NCBI GenBank assembly: GCA_025602905.1
Contig: JAHLKI010000001.1
Location: 1,178,001 to 1,242,000 of the forward strand
Reading direction: 5' to 3'
From: Phlyctochytrium arcticum
Taxonomy: Eukaryota > Chytridiomycota > Chytridiomycetes > Chytridiales > Chytridiaceae
DNA length: 64,000 nt
A program made the position numbers and the translations under genes. How positions within the stretch are numbered: the first letter of the stretch is position 1; the number at the start of each line of letters is the position of its first letter. The notes beneath the pieces are model-generated. The model was not told where the DNA came from. It did not search any database and saw only the letters and a list, made by a program, of their open reading frames with translations. Below, one piece after another: positions 35,401-47,374 of the stretch.

Positions 35401-38400
35401 GTTCAGGACCTGAACAGTGCCCATCGCAAATTCGCTACAACGCCACCTTCGCCATCTGTATTATCAGTAGCGTGTGCTGATATATCAATTGAGCTCTTTT
35501 CCGTGCTATTTCCCCTGCAAAATGCAACCTACCAAGAGTCGACCATGGAGTTGCTGATATCCTTGTCCCAGAATACCAATTCAAAAATTCCGGCTTCACG
35601 CAAACGAGCCCTGCAGCTGAATATTCTGATTGCTGTTATCGGATGCTTGAAATACGTCATGGTCAAGAAAGGATCGCTTGCGTCGGGAAAAGTATCTGTA
35701 GCTATGCGCGATCTTGTTGAGGTATGGTTTTTTGTCTGACAAGCAAATGTTTTGTGAGGTCTAAAGTATTTTACCAAGCCCTTTTTACATGGGCCAGACC
35801 CTGTATTTCGAGTTGTATCGAGCGAAATATTGGGACGCCTTGCGCGGATTGTCGGCACCGCGACATTCGTAAACCCGTTGATTCAGAACATTGTAGATCA
35901 AGTCGTGAAAAACCGAGAGCCAGATGTTCGTGCTGGGAGCTCGCTTGCTCTTGGTTACATTTTGAGTTATGTAGGTGGAATGGCTGCAGCATCTCAGCTC
36001 AAAACTGTTGTCGGCATCTTGCATTCCTTGGCAACAGATCCGCACCCTCTAGTTCACACTTGTGCTCTTCAGTCTCTGTGTCTTACTGTGGAATCGGCGG
36101 GCCTCATGTACGGACCCTTCGTAAACTCCACCTTATCAGTTTTGGTGAAGATCTCCATGTCCGAGAGTCACGATATAAGCTATCCAGCTGCTAATGAGCT
36201 GGGAAAGAACAACAACAGTGAAGTATTTCCTGCCATAGGGCGCATTCTCTACGCACTAGTAGGCGTGATTGGTCCAGAACTACAGATGTCTTCAAAAGTG
36301 CGCGAGCTTTGCTTTAGCATGTACGAGCTCTTGAAAAGCGATGAAGACCCTTTTGTTGTCGCTGAGGCTATCCGCTGCATCCAACATTTCATTTTGTTTG
36401 CCCCTAAAAGCGTGGACATATTCGAACTCATTCCTTTTCTACAACTGCAGTTGGCAGGGAATCAACGTATTGACGGGCAGCTGACAAGGAAATCGGCTGT
36501 GACATGTTTATATCAACTCGCACAAAGAAGTCCCGACTTGGTCCTGCAGGCGGCAATCAATGATCAATTAGAGGAGCAACTATTTGCTGTTTTGGATTTG
36601 GAGACTGACAACTTGGTGCGAAATGAAATCAGGGACATTCTGATGAACCTTCTCCAGTATAGTGCACCAACCAGACCTTCACGATGGTTGGACTTGTGCA
36701 AGAGTATTTTATTCAAAACTGGACAAGCTGTAGGTGATGCACCAACCGTTGACATGAGTATGCTTGCTGCTGGGCAACCTCCAAAGGGGCAGCTTCGGGA
36801 CGATGAAGACGACGACGCGTTTGATGTAGACCATTCAGATGCTGGCGGAACCGTTCCCAGCATTATCGCTACTACGGCCACAAACGGTGGTATTCAGGCA
36901 AAACTTGTACTGCTGATGTTGATGCCCCGATGGCGAACTCAAGCTTTTGCGCTTGTTTGTCTGCGACACGTTATGGACGCGGTTCAAGAGACGAAGAATG
37001 CTTCGCATTTTGATCTTGCACTAGCAAGGGCAGAGCGTGAAAAGGGGACGAACGTCGACTTGTTAGTTTTCCGACTGGCAGATCTCATCCGTATGGCATT
37101 TTCTGCTGCGACGGCCAACGTGAGCGATCTGCGACTTGAAGGATTGATGCTTCTACAGCATATCTTAGAAAAGTTCTCAGCCGCCGAAGATCCGGATTTT
37201 GAAGAGCATGCATTGCTGGGGCAGTACCAGGCTCAGATAGGCGCCGCGCTGACACCTGCCTTTGCCAATAACTCGTCCCCGAATGTGACAAGTCTGGCAT
37301 GCCATGTTTCGGCAGTGTATGTAGGCAGTGGTATCAACCAGGATCTGGCTACTCTATCGAGGGTTCTGCGCCTGCTGAGTACAGCCTTAGAGCAATATAA
37401 AGGTGAGCCGAAAATGACAGGGCTAGCCTATATGAAAGTCTGAATCTGTAACGTATCAGATTCGCCTGAGATGGGAAGTGGGCAGCCTGTCTCGCACGCC
37501 GACATCCTTCTCAAAATATCCGTTTTAACCGCGTGGGCGAGACTGCATATCGCCAGTAGCAAACACACATACTTGGCGACCGTCACGGATCCGAATTTAC
37601 CGTTGTTAGGCAAATTGTGGATATCCGTGCTTACAGACTACGCCAAGATCAAGTTAGAGCCGGATGTCTTGACTGGAGCCGCGGGGGATCCTGGAACGCG
37701 ATCCAGCCTAGACAGTTATTTGGAAGCAACACGCAATATTGTGTTACCTGTACGTGATGTGAAGTGATGCAAAAACCTTATGTTGCCCACTGACGTTTTG
37801 CCTCCAGTTTTACCAACAATCCTGGCTGAGCATAATGCAAGCTTTGACGAGCTTAGTGGATACGCATGAGGCTGCCTATCTCTACCAACTTAAGCAGTCC
37901 TCAAACGCCTCTTCTTTGATTGGGAATGGAGAGGTCCCGTCGACCTTCTATTTGTTGTTTGGATTATGTGTGGAGTCATTATCAACCACTGGTTTCGGGG
38001 CTGGTGGATCAGTGAAGCTCAGTGGAATTCCTGGTCTTACCGCAGGTGGAAATGTCGCAACGCACGCAGCGCAAGCATTAGCTTTAGAAGAGGCTCGCCT
38101 GTCACGCGTGTGTTTGGAGAGCCTAGCTCGACTGCTGCGATCTTCCATTCTAGGAGTTACCTTTTTGGAGTCGGTGTGTATTGTGAATTCTTCACATCTT
38201 TCGGCGGGCGCTCTGACAGTCAAATACTTTAGTCGATTTGTTTAGAGTTACTGAGTCTGCTGGACAAGCTTGTGCAAACAGAAGACGTACCAGTGCAGCA
38301 ATTAGTCACGAACATCATAAAAGGCATCATTGTTAACTGCGATTCGAGTTATCTTCTTTTGGAGAGCGATGCATCTCCTGATGTCACCGGTTTAACAAAG

Positions 38401-39862
38401 CCCGCCCTGACCGAAAGTCCCAAGAAGGAACTCCCACGGAAATTACAAAGAATCATAAAGGTGCTATTCGATGTGTTCATCAATCATGTACCGTCTATCG
38501 CCAACAACCCGACATCGGCTGGTAAGTTCAGCTTGGCTGACCTACAGAAGTTCATGACTGACATAAACAACAGTGACTTCGAATCGCCCTCTATCATCCG
38601 AAACTATTTCTCTACTGGTGGCATCCCTAGATTCACTTACCGGACTTGTGTGCTGCCCTGCCATTCTCGACACGTACTTCGAAGACATTGTTCCTCTCGT
38701 GTTCTACATATTTATGGGTGAGAGAGGGTTTCTTTTATGGACAAGTGCTATCGTCTCATCGCAACCTCCACAGGCATTATCACCAATTCAAAATTTCAGG
38801 ATGATGTAACTCCACGTGCGCTACTTTGCATAAAGACGTTGATGGAAAGGCTCGAAGGCATTCCAGCAGCTCGCAACAGTGGTGTTCTACAAGGTGTATT
38901 GCAGACCGTAGCGTTCACATTGATACAGTCGCTCGAGAGCGAGTTGTAAGACTTATTCCAACAATGTTGCTTCGATGTTTCCTGACTTCAAAATGTAGGA
39001 CAAACTGTGAACTGGAAGTTGGCCAGGAAGATATCAACGTGGGGACGGTCAGGAACTCGTTACTGGGAGTCGTACTGGTCATGACCGGCACGTCTCATCT
39101 CAGTTCGCAAGCAGCTGTTCAACAACGATTTGTCAGTATTCTCTCTCGAGGATTAATCCACCAGTCTGACAGTGTATGGGACATCAGTTCTCACCAAGCT
39201 AATTGACAGCTCATAACCGTCTTGTCTAGGTTGTGTCAATCGTTCTAAATGCTTTGAAAACGGCATTATTATCGCTCTGTAAGCGGTCGGAAACACAACC
39301 GTGGTCTGTAGCACAACACATTCATCTTCTGGTTCCGTTGTTGGTGACCTGGCTGGCCGGCATCGCCCGAGAAATGCGGGATTCGGCAAGGAAAGATCGT
39401 GCAAAGCTCGCCGAAGAAGGATTGAAGTTGTTACTTATGTGGTACGGTCTAGGGTCCGATCAAAAGCCAGGTCAGTAACATTGTTCTGGTTCTTACGGAG
39501 ATCTTCTGACGTATGACTTAGACGTTTTATTAATTGTCATCAATGCGTTCACAATGTTCATCATTTCTGGAGACGTCGACGTTGATAGCAGCATGAATTC
39601 ATCCGGATCAATACATATGTATGCTTGCAAAACACTGCTGCAACTGGCTAGTCAGCAAGGCCAACAATTTAAATTTGCTGTGAGTAAGCTCTCTGAAGAC
39701 AGGAAACAAAGTCTACAGAAAGGCTTGCAAAGTGTTATGCTTTTGCAGCAACAGCAAGAGGGAACAAGCAAGGATAGTAACGGGAGGATTCCGATCACAG
39801 CTCAGAATTCTCATGCACAGCCGGCCAAGATTCAACTTAAAAGTTTTGGGAGTTTTAACTAA
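32482..39862 (+). CDS. HEATR5/Laa1 family HEAT-repeat protein
   Basis: A large alpha-solenoid that works with the AP-1 clathrin adaptor in trans-Golgi/endosome traffic (yeast Laa1, animal HEATR5A/B). Early exons: 32482-32601, 32655-32702, 32761-32799, 32851-33083, 33140-33188, 33250-33318, 33374-33526, 33582-35288, 35338-35721, 35779-37402, 37460-37749, 37808-38173, 38248-38521, 38574-38717 and 38774-38945; several more run to the TAA at 39862, for roughly 2000 residues. Family blocks: LFLFQWLALLE and ARCLDVLYAKGETRTLFDT at the N-terminus, CLGFLTKTHGAK, SGYGDKAMVIRMQSFE, ADISIELFSVLFPLQ, SSEILGRLARIVGTATFV, and a C-terminal segment GSIHMYACKTLLQLASQQ. An in-frame TAG at 32824-32826 falls in a normal 51-nt intron (32800-32850). 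Confidence 0.9.
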
Positions 39863-39934
39863 GATTATGTCTATTGAACTTTTCACAAAGAGATTATGAA
39901 CATTGTAGTCGGATTTTATACTTCACAATGGCGC

Positions 39935-40766
39935 TTAACGATTGAAGATGTTGGATGCGTGATGTTGACCGGGGTAGTGTCTTCGGCCTCTGAAACCTGC
40001 AAGATCGTCCCCTTCCGAAGAGCCCAGGCGGAGCGACGTTTCCGAAGGATTGCGGCGAACGGCTGACGAGGGCGACGGGGCGTACTCGCTTTCATGGAAC
40101 ATGGCGGCACGCTGTTGCACGACTTTATGCGCAGGTCGCTGCATTGGCTCAGGCATTGCCTCAGCTCCATAGCGATCAAAGTCGGCGGCAGATTGGTAAG
40201 TCGCAGGGGCGACATCCATCTGTCTATCGGCAAGATGGAAGATATCACTTGATTGACGATTCACCCGAGTGGGTGGGGTCCAGGACATGCCATCGCGCAG
40301 ATCTGGTTGACTTCCAAAGACGGTAGAAGAATTGCGGTCTGGTCGGCACCGCATACCTGCTTTATTGCTATTTTGAGTTTGCGCGTCAGAGTCCTCCGCA
40401 GAGCGAACGTTAAACACGTCGGTGAAATTGTCACGGAAAGATTGCTGCTTCTTTAGATGAGCACGATCCAAAAAATCGGCGGTGCTTCCATCCGAAGTGT
40501 GAGCACCAGTGTCTGCGGGACCGCTGCTACCCGGGTTTGAATGAGCCGAACTTGTGGTCATTGAACGATATGACGACTGGAAGGGCTCATGATAATTTCC
40601 CAAAATGATCTGGGAGGTGCCGGTTGGTGCGTGGATTCCTGAAGATCTGGACGGGCGACGTGAGACTTGCTCGGTCTCATCTTGAGCCCAGGGCTGCGAA
40701 CGGGAAACAGATGTCAACAAGTGGCATAAAGCAATATTTGTACGGTGATCTTACTGTTCGAAGCAT
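39935..40766 (-). CDS. Disordered protein with Jupiter/HN1-like short motifs
   Basis: Two exons: 40766-40755 (M-L-R-T) and 40693-39935, joined by a canonical intron (GTAAGA...TTCGCAG), 256 aa. Composition is Ser/Pro/Arg/Gln-rich with no folded domain or membrane segment. Short repeated motifs of a small residue, S/T/D/N, aliphatic, Phe are seen: SSTVFG, SSDIFHL, ASNIFNR, plus DVFNV. The N-terminal part has GTSQIILGNYHEP. Such G-S-x-I-(F/L)-G and ASNIF(G) motifs are characteristic of Jupiter/HN1 microtubule-associated proteins, but length and order differ, so this is only a lead. It converges on HEATR5 with ~70 bp between stops. Confidence 0.55.
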
Positions 40767-41116
40767 TGAATGTAGTAGGATGAGGAATGAGAATGTGTGT
40801 GGTAGTTTGGAAAAAGTGCAGGTTATTTTGTGGCCCGCAGATAGAGCGCCAGCTCCGCTCGCTTGGGTAATCTTGGCGTGGCTTATCAACCCTGGCAGCG
40901 TGAAAGACATTTTGTACGCATTGTGGGGAAATAGATGAACTCTGAGTAAGAACCTGTAAGAACCCTCACAAGAACCTGAGTAGAACACTTCTCCGAAATA
41001 TAATGCTGGAAGAATTTTCACATCAACATTTGAGCAAATTTTTCCAGATAATAAGCGACTAGATGTATTAATATAGATCAAGAAGCATTATAGACAAACA
41101 AGGGACTATGGACGCT
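40767..41116. other. Intergenic, no gene seen
   Basis: The 5' flank of the HN1-like gene and the 3' flank of eL22. A 134-codon minus-strand frame across it includes the real 12-nt first exon but shows no protein character beyond it. Confidence 0.45.
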
Positions 41117-41791
41117 CTACTCTTCATCAGCGTCTTCGTTGTTGTCGGCCTCAGCAATGTTGAAGTAACGGAGCTCGTAAGCATGTTTGGCAACGCTGAT
41201 GACGCGGACCCAGTCACGAAGCTGGTTCTTCTTCAAGAATTTCTTGGCGAGGTACTTGATGTAACGCTTGGAGAACTGAACGGTAGGAGACACGGTGATG
41301 GTAACGGTTCCGGAAGTTCCACGGGAGATAGTTACGGCATCGCCAAGGTTTCCAGTTCGGCCCCCGACCTTAACACGGTCGTGGAGGAATTTCTCCTGCA
41401 AGTAATCACAGGTAAGTAAAAGCAAAAACAAAATTGCATGTGTAGGAACTTACAAAGGAAGCAACGTCGAAAATGCCGTCGTTGGCTGGGCTGGAGCAGT
41501 CAATGGTGAACTTGACTGGGGCCTTCTTGGCCTTGGTGTCCTTCTTCTGTAAAAGCATCTTGGTTAGTAAGAGGGCCAAGCTGTCGAGCAAACCCAGAAC
41601 TTCATCCGCACAAAGTGCGAAGGTCCTTGGCTACTCTGTCGCTTTTCTGTTGCGCAAGTCAATCAGACGAGACCACAACAATAGTTCGTTGTACCACGCA
41701 ATGCAAAGACCAACACGAAGCAGAATCGCTTCAAAGACCACGGTATGATGTTCCGGGTGCAGAGCCAGTTGCTACTTACGGTAACGGCCAT
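41117..41791 (-). CDS. RPL22: 60S ribosomal protein eL22
   Basis: A component of the large cytosolic ribosomal subunit. Exons: 41791-41780 (M-A-V-T), 41546-41454 and 41395-41117, giving 127 aa, the expected size. Family residues: [60 protein letters not shown] and [10 protein letters not shown], with the usual acidic C-terminus (DNNEDADEE). Intron 1 is 233 nt, the longest well-defined intron here and typical for the first intron of fungal ribosomal protein genes. Confidence 0.97.
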
Positions 41792-42079
41792 TGCTTCGAT
41801 TAAGAAAGGGGCGGGTCTCGAGATCCAAATATGATTGGCCGTAGAGTGTGCGAGGGACAGGTCAAAATCCGCCAATTGCCAAGCATTCAAACAAGAAAAT
41901 GAGCACGTGAGCATCAGGTGCCGGGGCCACCGGTAATACCCCTGGGTAATACCCGCTAATCCTGGGTGATAATAGACAATATCTCAGCGGTGCAGATTGG
42001 CGCTCGCGCCGACGGCCAGCAACCACGAGCGGTCCAGCAGAAACAGGACAGGCGCATTTGAACGAATAAGCACGACAAG
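41792..42079. promoter_or_regulatory. Divergent upstream region, eL22 / septin
   Basis: About 290 bp between outward-facing starts. It contains a small tandem motif (GGTAATACCC at 41931 and again at 41946, then TGGGTGATAAT). No exon is seen. Confidence 0.45.
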
Positions 42080-43675
42080 ATGCCAGCACCCGCAGCATCT
42101 CATATTGGCATTGCCAATTTGCCGAATCAGCGACACAGGATTGTGTCTAGGAAGGGCGCGAACCTCACGATTATGGTTGTTGGTAACGTATAAGATTTGG
42201 ACATCGTCAAAATTCGTTGCGCAATACTGAACTGGTTCCAAACAGGTGAATCGGGTTTGGGAAAAACAACATTCATCAACACTCTCTTTACAACCTTACT
42301 TCGAGATTACAAGAGGCCCGAGCACCGTTTCCAGAAGCAGTTGGAGCGGACCGTTCAGATTGACGTGGTTCGAGCTGGTGAGTTGATTTCTGACCGCCGA
42401 CCTCACACATGGGATATTAACCTATTACAGAAATCGAGGAGAAGGGCTTTAACGTCCGTCTTACGGTAATCGATACGCCAGGTTTCGGCGACTATGTAAA
42501 CAATCAAGATTGCTGGGTCCCAGTTGTCGAATTTATCGATGAACAACACCACAACTACATGTCACATGAAGCACGAGCGGAGCGCAAGAACGAGGATGAT
42601 TTGCGAGTCCATGTGTGCTTATACTTTATCCAACCGACCGGTCACACGTATGGCTATCAGTAGCTATCTTATCCCACCTCCCGCTGATGTATTCTGACTA
42701 GGTTGAAACCACTTGACATTGAGGTCATGCGACAACTGGGAACCCGGGTGAACCTCATTCCTGTTGTGGCCAAAGCAGACACTGTTACTCCTGCTGACTT
42801 GGCCCTCTTCAAAGACCGAGTATGTAACAATCTCTCAATCTCCCCATCTTTTCTGACAAAGAAAATAGATTCGGGATTGCCTCTCATCCCACAATATCTC
42901 CGTGTATAGCCCCACCGTTCAAAGTGATGATGAAGAGAGTACGCGTCGGAATCAGAGCATCTTGGTAAGGTTGCCTGGGGCTCGAATACAGCCACTTTTC
43001 TCACTTTTCCTTTTAGTCCGCAATGCCATTTTCCGTAATAGCAAGTGAGCAAGATGTTGATGTAAATGGAGAGAAAGTGCGCGGCCGGCAATATCTTTGG
43101 GGAGTCGCCGAGGGTAACTAAAAAGGGTTCATGCGATTGTCTGGTTACAGTTGCTCAGATTCAACTTGAAATAGTGGAGAATGAAGCGCATTGCGATTTT
43201 AAGAAATTACGAAATCTCCTGATCCGGTGAGTTGCACCATTTATAGGAAGGTGGCAGCCGGCAACTGACAAGCAAATGCTGATTGCAAATAGAACTCACA
43301 TGCACGATCTGATTGTCAGCACTGAGGAACAACACTACGAGAATTTCAGAATGGATAAGTTGGCTTCCGAAGGGCGATCTGATGATGACCCAGCCATTCG
43401 AGCTCGGAAGGCCCTTGAGGTCAAAATGAAGGAAGAGGAGGACGCTCTTCGGAAGCGCTTCACGGAGCAAGTCAGGATGGAGGAGAACCGCTTCCGGCAG
43501 TGGGAGCAACGGGTGCGTAATATGCTTGCTTGGATTCTGATACTGAATGCGCTGACCATTACTTTAGTTAATCGCAGAGCGCGATCGCCTGAACAAAGAC
43601 TTGGAAACTCAGCATAAGTATGTCAAAGCGCTCGAGGAGGAGCTCGATGAACTTGTAGGGCCAAGACGGAAATAG
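42080..43675 (+). CDS. Septin, Cdc12-like
   Basis: A filament-forming GTPase of the septin cytoskeleton. Nine exons: 42080-42182, 42246-42377, 42431-42647, 42702-42819, 42869-42964, 43017-43113, 43175-43226, 43293-43512 and 43568-43675; 380 aa. G1 is GESGLGKTT, G3 is DTPGFGD and G4 is AKAD; RGRQYLWGVAEVEN is the septin unique element. The N-terminus IGIANLPNQRH and the block TIMVVGESGLGKTTFINTLF match the Cdc12 group as I know it. The C-terminal ~90 residues are a Glu/Arg/Lys coiled coil (RMEENRFRQWEQR, ALEEELDEL). No defect is seen. Confidence 0.93.
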
Positions 43676-43915
43676 ATGCCACTACCAATGGCTTGCCACC
43701 ATGCTCCTTATTTTGAGTTGAACGACATTATAAAATACATATTTCTGGGAAACATCCGACTTTCACGTATTTGTAAATTGTAGGTGACAGTTCGTGACAG
43801 GTATATTGCAACATTCATTGAGTGCGTAACGCCTCGACAGTATATACAAATGGGGAGCACTATAATTCTCATCTCAAAGGGTTTAAGAGAAACTCACGTT
43901 CGTATATTGGTGAAT

Positions 43916-46188
43916 CTAAAAGAATATGTTAATTTCTGAAAAGTGAAGTCAGGGGTGCACTAAATGCATACCTTGATAGTCATTTACAAACAGAGAGTAC
44001 TTGGCAGAGGGGTTTTCGGCCTGCGTGTTAATGCTGAACATGGCCCATTTGACATTCCCAGGGCGCCAAGTAAAGATTTTCTCATCGTCTCCCGTTTCCA
44101 CATATGTATCGATCGGGCTGTAAAATGCTTGTAGAGGGCTTTACCCAATATCAAAACATCAGATCACGCAAAAATAGGCGAGAGAGAGTACAGTAACTTA
44201 CCTCGTGCTGAACTCGATTACATTACCGGGAAGACGCGTAATAGCCACCTCATGGCGATCCCCGCTGATGACCATCACATTTTGAATATGGTTCTCTGCA
44301 ATGAAATCCAAAATTTCTTGCCGCTCCTAAGAAAGGTTGATACAACGTACTTCAGCCTCTCGCAAACAAAGTATCCCCACCTTCAAATAGCCTGCCCATG
44401 TATCCCGATGCTCCCATTGCCAGTTTTGCGTGAATGGGACGGAACTAACAAGAAATTTTATGGATGATGTAGCGTTGACCTGCAAAAGCCAGTTCTTCAA
44501 TCGTTGCTTTTGTTCAATTCCAAGCATTGTTTGATTTTCGAAACTGCGGAACTCGCGCGTATCCATGACGAAAAATGCCACATCTCCGTAGGACCAGTCA
44601 AAGACCGCAGTCTGATTGGCATCATGATGTGGATTTGTCAGACCGGCGTATTCATTAAATGCTTGAAAGGCGGCTGGATACGGCTGTTGGGTCTCCCACT
44701 CCCAATTGTTGAGAACTTCATGATCATCGTAAATACTCATGAGGGGGATTCTGCGCAATCGTGAGAACCCTGTCGACTCCATTTATCGTATCCATACCTG
44801 GAGAACGTCTGACTAAAATCTTTTTGGGAGTAAAGATATCGATAATGCCAACGATACGTGTCGACGTCGGTACCATACAGATAGGGTGCATCTACAACAA
44901 CTCAGCTTCTCAAAGCGATTATTTTTCAGAAACAGCCCTACCAGCGTAAATCAAGTCTCCGAGAAAGAGAACAAATGATAGATCTTGCTTTCCCATCTCC
45001 CGAAATCCCTTGAGACCCTAATGCCACAAGGTGCTTGTTTAACAAAAAGCTCTAATGACGCTCCATATTCACATTGCGATGAGTATCCTCACCTTTGTTC
45101 CATATGGGAATCCTGGTTTCACACAGGACGTGAAGGCAAAGTTAAATTTAGACGGCGCATTTATCTTGGGCGTCGTGTTGAAATGCATATCAGCCATTTC
45201 TTGTGAAGAGAAGAGAGGTTGCCCATCCCTCTCCGAAATCCATCTGTATTCGTAACGGGTAGATGGAGAAAGACCAATGCATTCGGCCGACAAGGTGTAA
45301 TCAGTCTCTGGTCCGACTGCGGCAGGCGCTCCACACGTATTCCAACTTGAGCTGCTACTCCCAGTCGGTCTGTACTCGAGATGGATTTGCGTGACTTGCG
45401 GAGAGCGAACAAAAATTTTAACTGAATCAGACTTGACTCCTCCCACCCTCGTTACGAGCAAATCGTAGTTTTTCTCAAAGTAGAAGGGTTTAAATACAAA
45501 ATCCACACAGAAGCCGAAGAGAACCGTGTTGATAATGGTAGCAAGAGCCAGTAGAGAAACTTGGACTTTCCTTTGCTTGAGGAATGTGCGCAGATCTGAA
45601 CGGGGGAAAACAAGGTTTGGTACGAGAGATATCATAGGTAAGAGGCGAGATTATTCGATCAAGACGCACCTATGCTAGCAGTACCTGGAGGAGCACTAAC
45701 TTCTTCCGCTTCTGCCGATGAGGATGGTGAGCTTCGCCTATTCCGTAAGGATCCAAACTCCCGCGAAGAAGCCTCTGGCAATAGCGCAGTTGCCTCGTCG
45801 GCGTCTGGTTCAGCAGTTGTAACAGACTTGCGTCGCTTGGGGTTTGGTGGCGGTACGTAGTTCTTGTACCAAAAATACACAAATGTCGGAAGTAGGGCGA
45901 TTTGAAATATATAGGTGAGAAGGATCAGTCGGAAAACCTGAAAGGATGCAATCCTGCCATAAAAGCTGTTAATATCGCAATTGGCAAATCTGAAGAGTAC
46001 ATGGTTACAAACAGTTGCAGGAGAACCGGGGCGAGAATGGCGTGAAAAACAGCGGCTAGAGAATACAACCAAGCCAAAGTTGTGACAAGAACCTTGGCCA
46101 TGTTCGCAACAGTTGAAATCTGGCGAAAAAGTTGGGATGGAGGGTCACCTCCAATGCTGGCGACGCGTTTCAAACTTTCAGAGCGCAT
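43916..46188 (-). CDS. Membrane-anchored PhoD-like phosphatase
   Basis: A metallophosphoesterase of the PhoD class with N-terminal membrane helices; the substrate is not predictable. Exons: 46188-46009, 45937-45670, 45595-45093, then several short ones to a TAG at 43916-43918 (last exon only a few codons). Membrane segments lie at VLVTTLAWLYSLAAVFHAIL, LILLTYIFQIALLPTFVYFW and VSLLALATIINTVLFGFCV, and a PhoD-N-type beta domain follows. Catalytic motifs: FLGDLIYAG, IYDDHEVLNNW, FVMDTREFRS, and a C-terminal metal-ligand block VMVISGDRHEV. A cytosolic Ser/Glu-rich loop lies between helices. The phosphatase domain probably faces the lumen or outside. Confidence 0.85.
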
Positions 46189-46431
46189 GATAGTGGAGGA
46201 GCAGACTGCCAGAAATCATAACAAGATGTTCCATCATTACAAAAACAAAACCATTTAGGTTCCGGATAGAGTATCCTCGCGCAGGTTATATAATTGAATT
46301 TGGTCATGGGGGGTGAGCAAGCAAGCGTATGATGTCTTTGGAGTGCAACCTGAAAACTTGACTTTGGCAGAGTTCCTCAAGCCCAGTATCGATGGGGACG
46401 GAAACGGTCTTAACTTCAACTAGACTAAAAT
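46189..46431. other. Short intergenic region
   Basis: A 240-bp gap between two genes on the same strand. No exon is seen. A TATATAATTGAA stretch near 46287 may belong to the PhoD promoter. Confidence 0.4.
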
Positions 46432-47235
46432 CTATATAATATCAGTGAGTGATCTCCCTGCCAGATCAGTCCAAAGAGGAACAATGTTGGGAAGGGCTTC
46501 AGGCATGAGGTTTGGCCATTCCTTGCGTATCTTTTCCATGATGGCTTTTCCCAGCAGGCGATTTCCTATGGTGTTTAAATGAACTCCGTCATGCAGAACC
46601 TCGGCTGCACGTTGCTCATTGTAACGTCCCTCGCTCCCACGGAAGTATAGGTCCCAGGTATCCAATAACGACACTCGCAGCTGGTCCGCGACCTCTATGC
46701 AGGCGTCTCGATATATTTTGGCGCTCTCAACGGATCGATTCATTTTCATGCTTCTTGCTTCGCATTCAATACGCCATGATGCTAGATGAACCGGCGGTGG
46801 AGTTATCAAAAGAACCTGGGTATCCTTGGAAAAGCTTTGAATCGCCTCGACTATCTTCTGTAAATTTGCTTTATAGCTCGCAAGCGTTACATGCTGCTGG
46901 GTCCAAAAGGGTAAGGTTGCATCATTGGCTCCCAGAAATACTGTCACCAGTCGGATTTGCGCGTGAGGGGGGGAGACGCTCTGCAATATGGGGAGTATGA
47001 GTTCTCTGCATTGCTCTGTGTTGTAGCCTGCGGTAATACGAGGGATTATGTGGGAAGGAGATCGCGCGAGAATGTAATGCAATGGCCTACCAGAAAATCC
47101 TCGATTGACCACGTCAAGCCTTCGCACATATTGTGAGGCGAGGTAAGCTCCCCAGCCCTCAAATTCGGGACTCCAACTGAATTGACTTATCGAGTCCCCA
47201 AAAAGCAGAATCTGATCAAGTTGGAGTGGATGCAT
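46432..47235 (-). CDS. IAH1-type SGNH esterase (isoamyl acetate-hydrolysing)
   Basis: A GDSL/SGNH-fold esterase related to yeast Iah1, which hydrolyses acetate esters. Single exon; 267 aa from ATG 47235 (MHPLQLDQILLFGDSIS), which matches the family start. The frame also allows ATG 47343, adding 36 residues of basic, low-complexity sequence that could act as a targeting leader. SGNH blocks: LFGDSIS (nucleophile Ser), RGFSGRPL (Gly), FLGANDA (Asn) and LHDGVHLN (Asp/His). All four catalytic positions are present. Divergent from the lipoate ligase over ~139 bp. Confidence 0.92.
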   Translation of the reverse strand: MHPLQLDQILLFGDSISQFSWSPEFEGWGAYLASQYVRRLDVVNRGFSGRPLHYILARSPSHIIPRITAGYNTEQCRELILPILQSVSPPHAQIRLVTVFLGANDATLPFWTQQHVTLASYKANLQKIVEAIQSFSKDTQVLLITPPPVHLASWRIECEARSMKMNRSVESAKIYRDACIEVADQLRVSLLDTWDLYFRGSEGRYNEQRAAEVLHDGVHLNTIGNRLLGKAIMEKIRKEWPNLMPEALPNIVPLWTDLAGRSLTDII

Positions 47236-47374
47236 CGTCGTTGTGGTTGAAATTGGAAACGCGGTGCTACGGCATTGGCGAACCGGCACCGGCACCACAT
47301 TATCAGCAGCGGTTTGTTTGCGGTCGTCATTTCGACCGTACATTCCCTGTTAGGGCAAATTTGACTTGACAGAA
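47236..47374. promoter_or_regulatory. Short divergent promoter, IAH1 / lipoate ligase
   Basis: 139 bp between start codons on opposite strands, or 31 bp if the longer IAH1 start is used. That tight spacing favours the shorter IAH1 form. Confidence 0.5.

Noticed and set aside
38522..38547. Apparent 26-nt micro-intron in HEATR5
   Set aside because: The acceptor at 38573 gives a 52-nt intron with the correct phase and leads into the conserved reading frame.
40677..41081. 134-codon open frame on the minus strand
   Set aside because: Only its short middle part around the 12-nt exon is coding. The rest lacks protein-like character and contains the promoter of the same gene.
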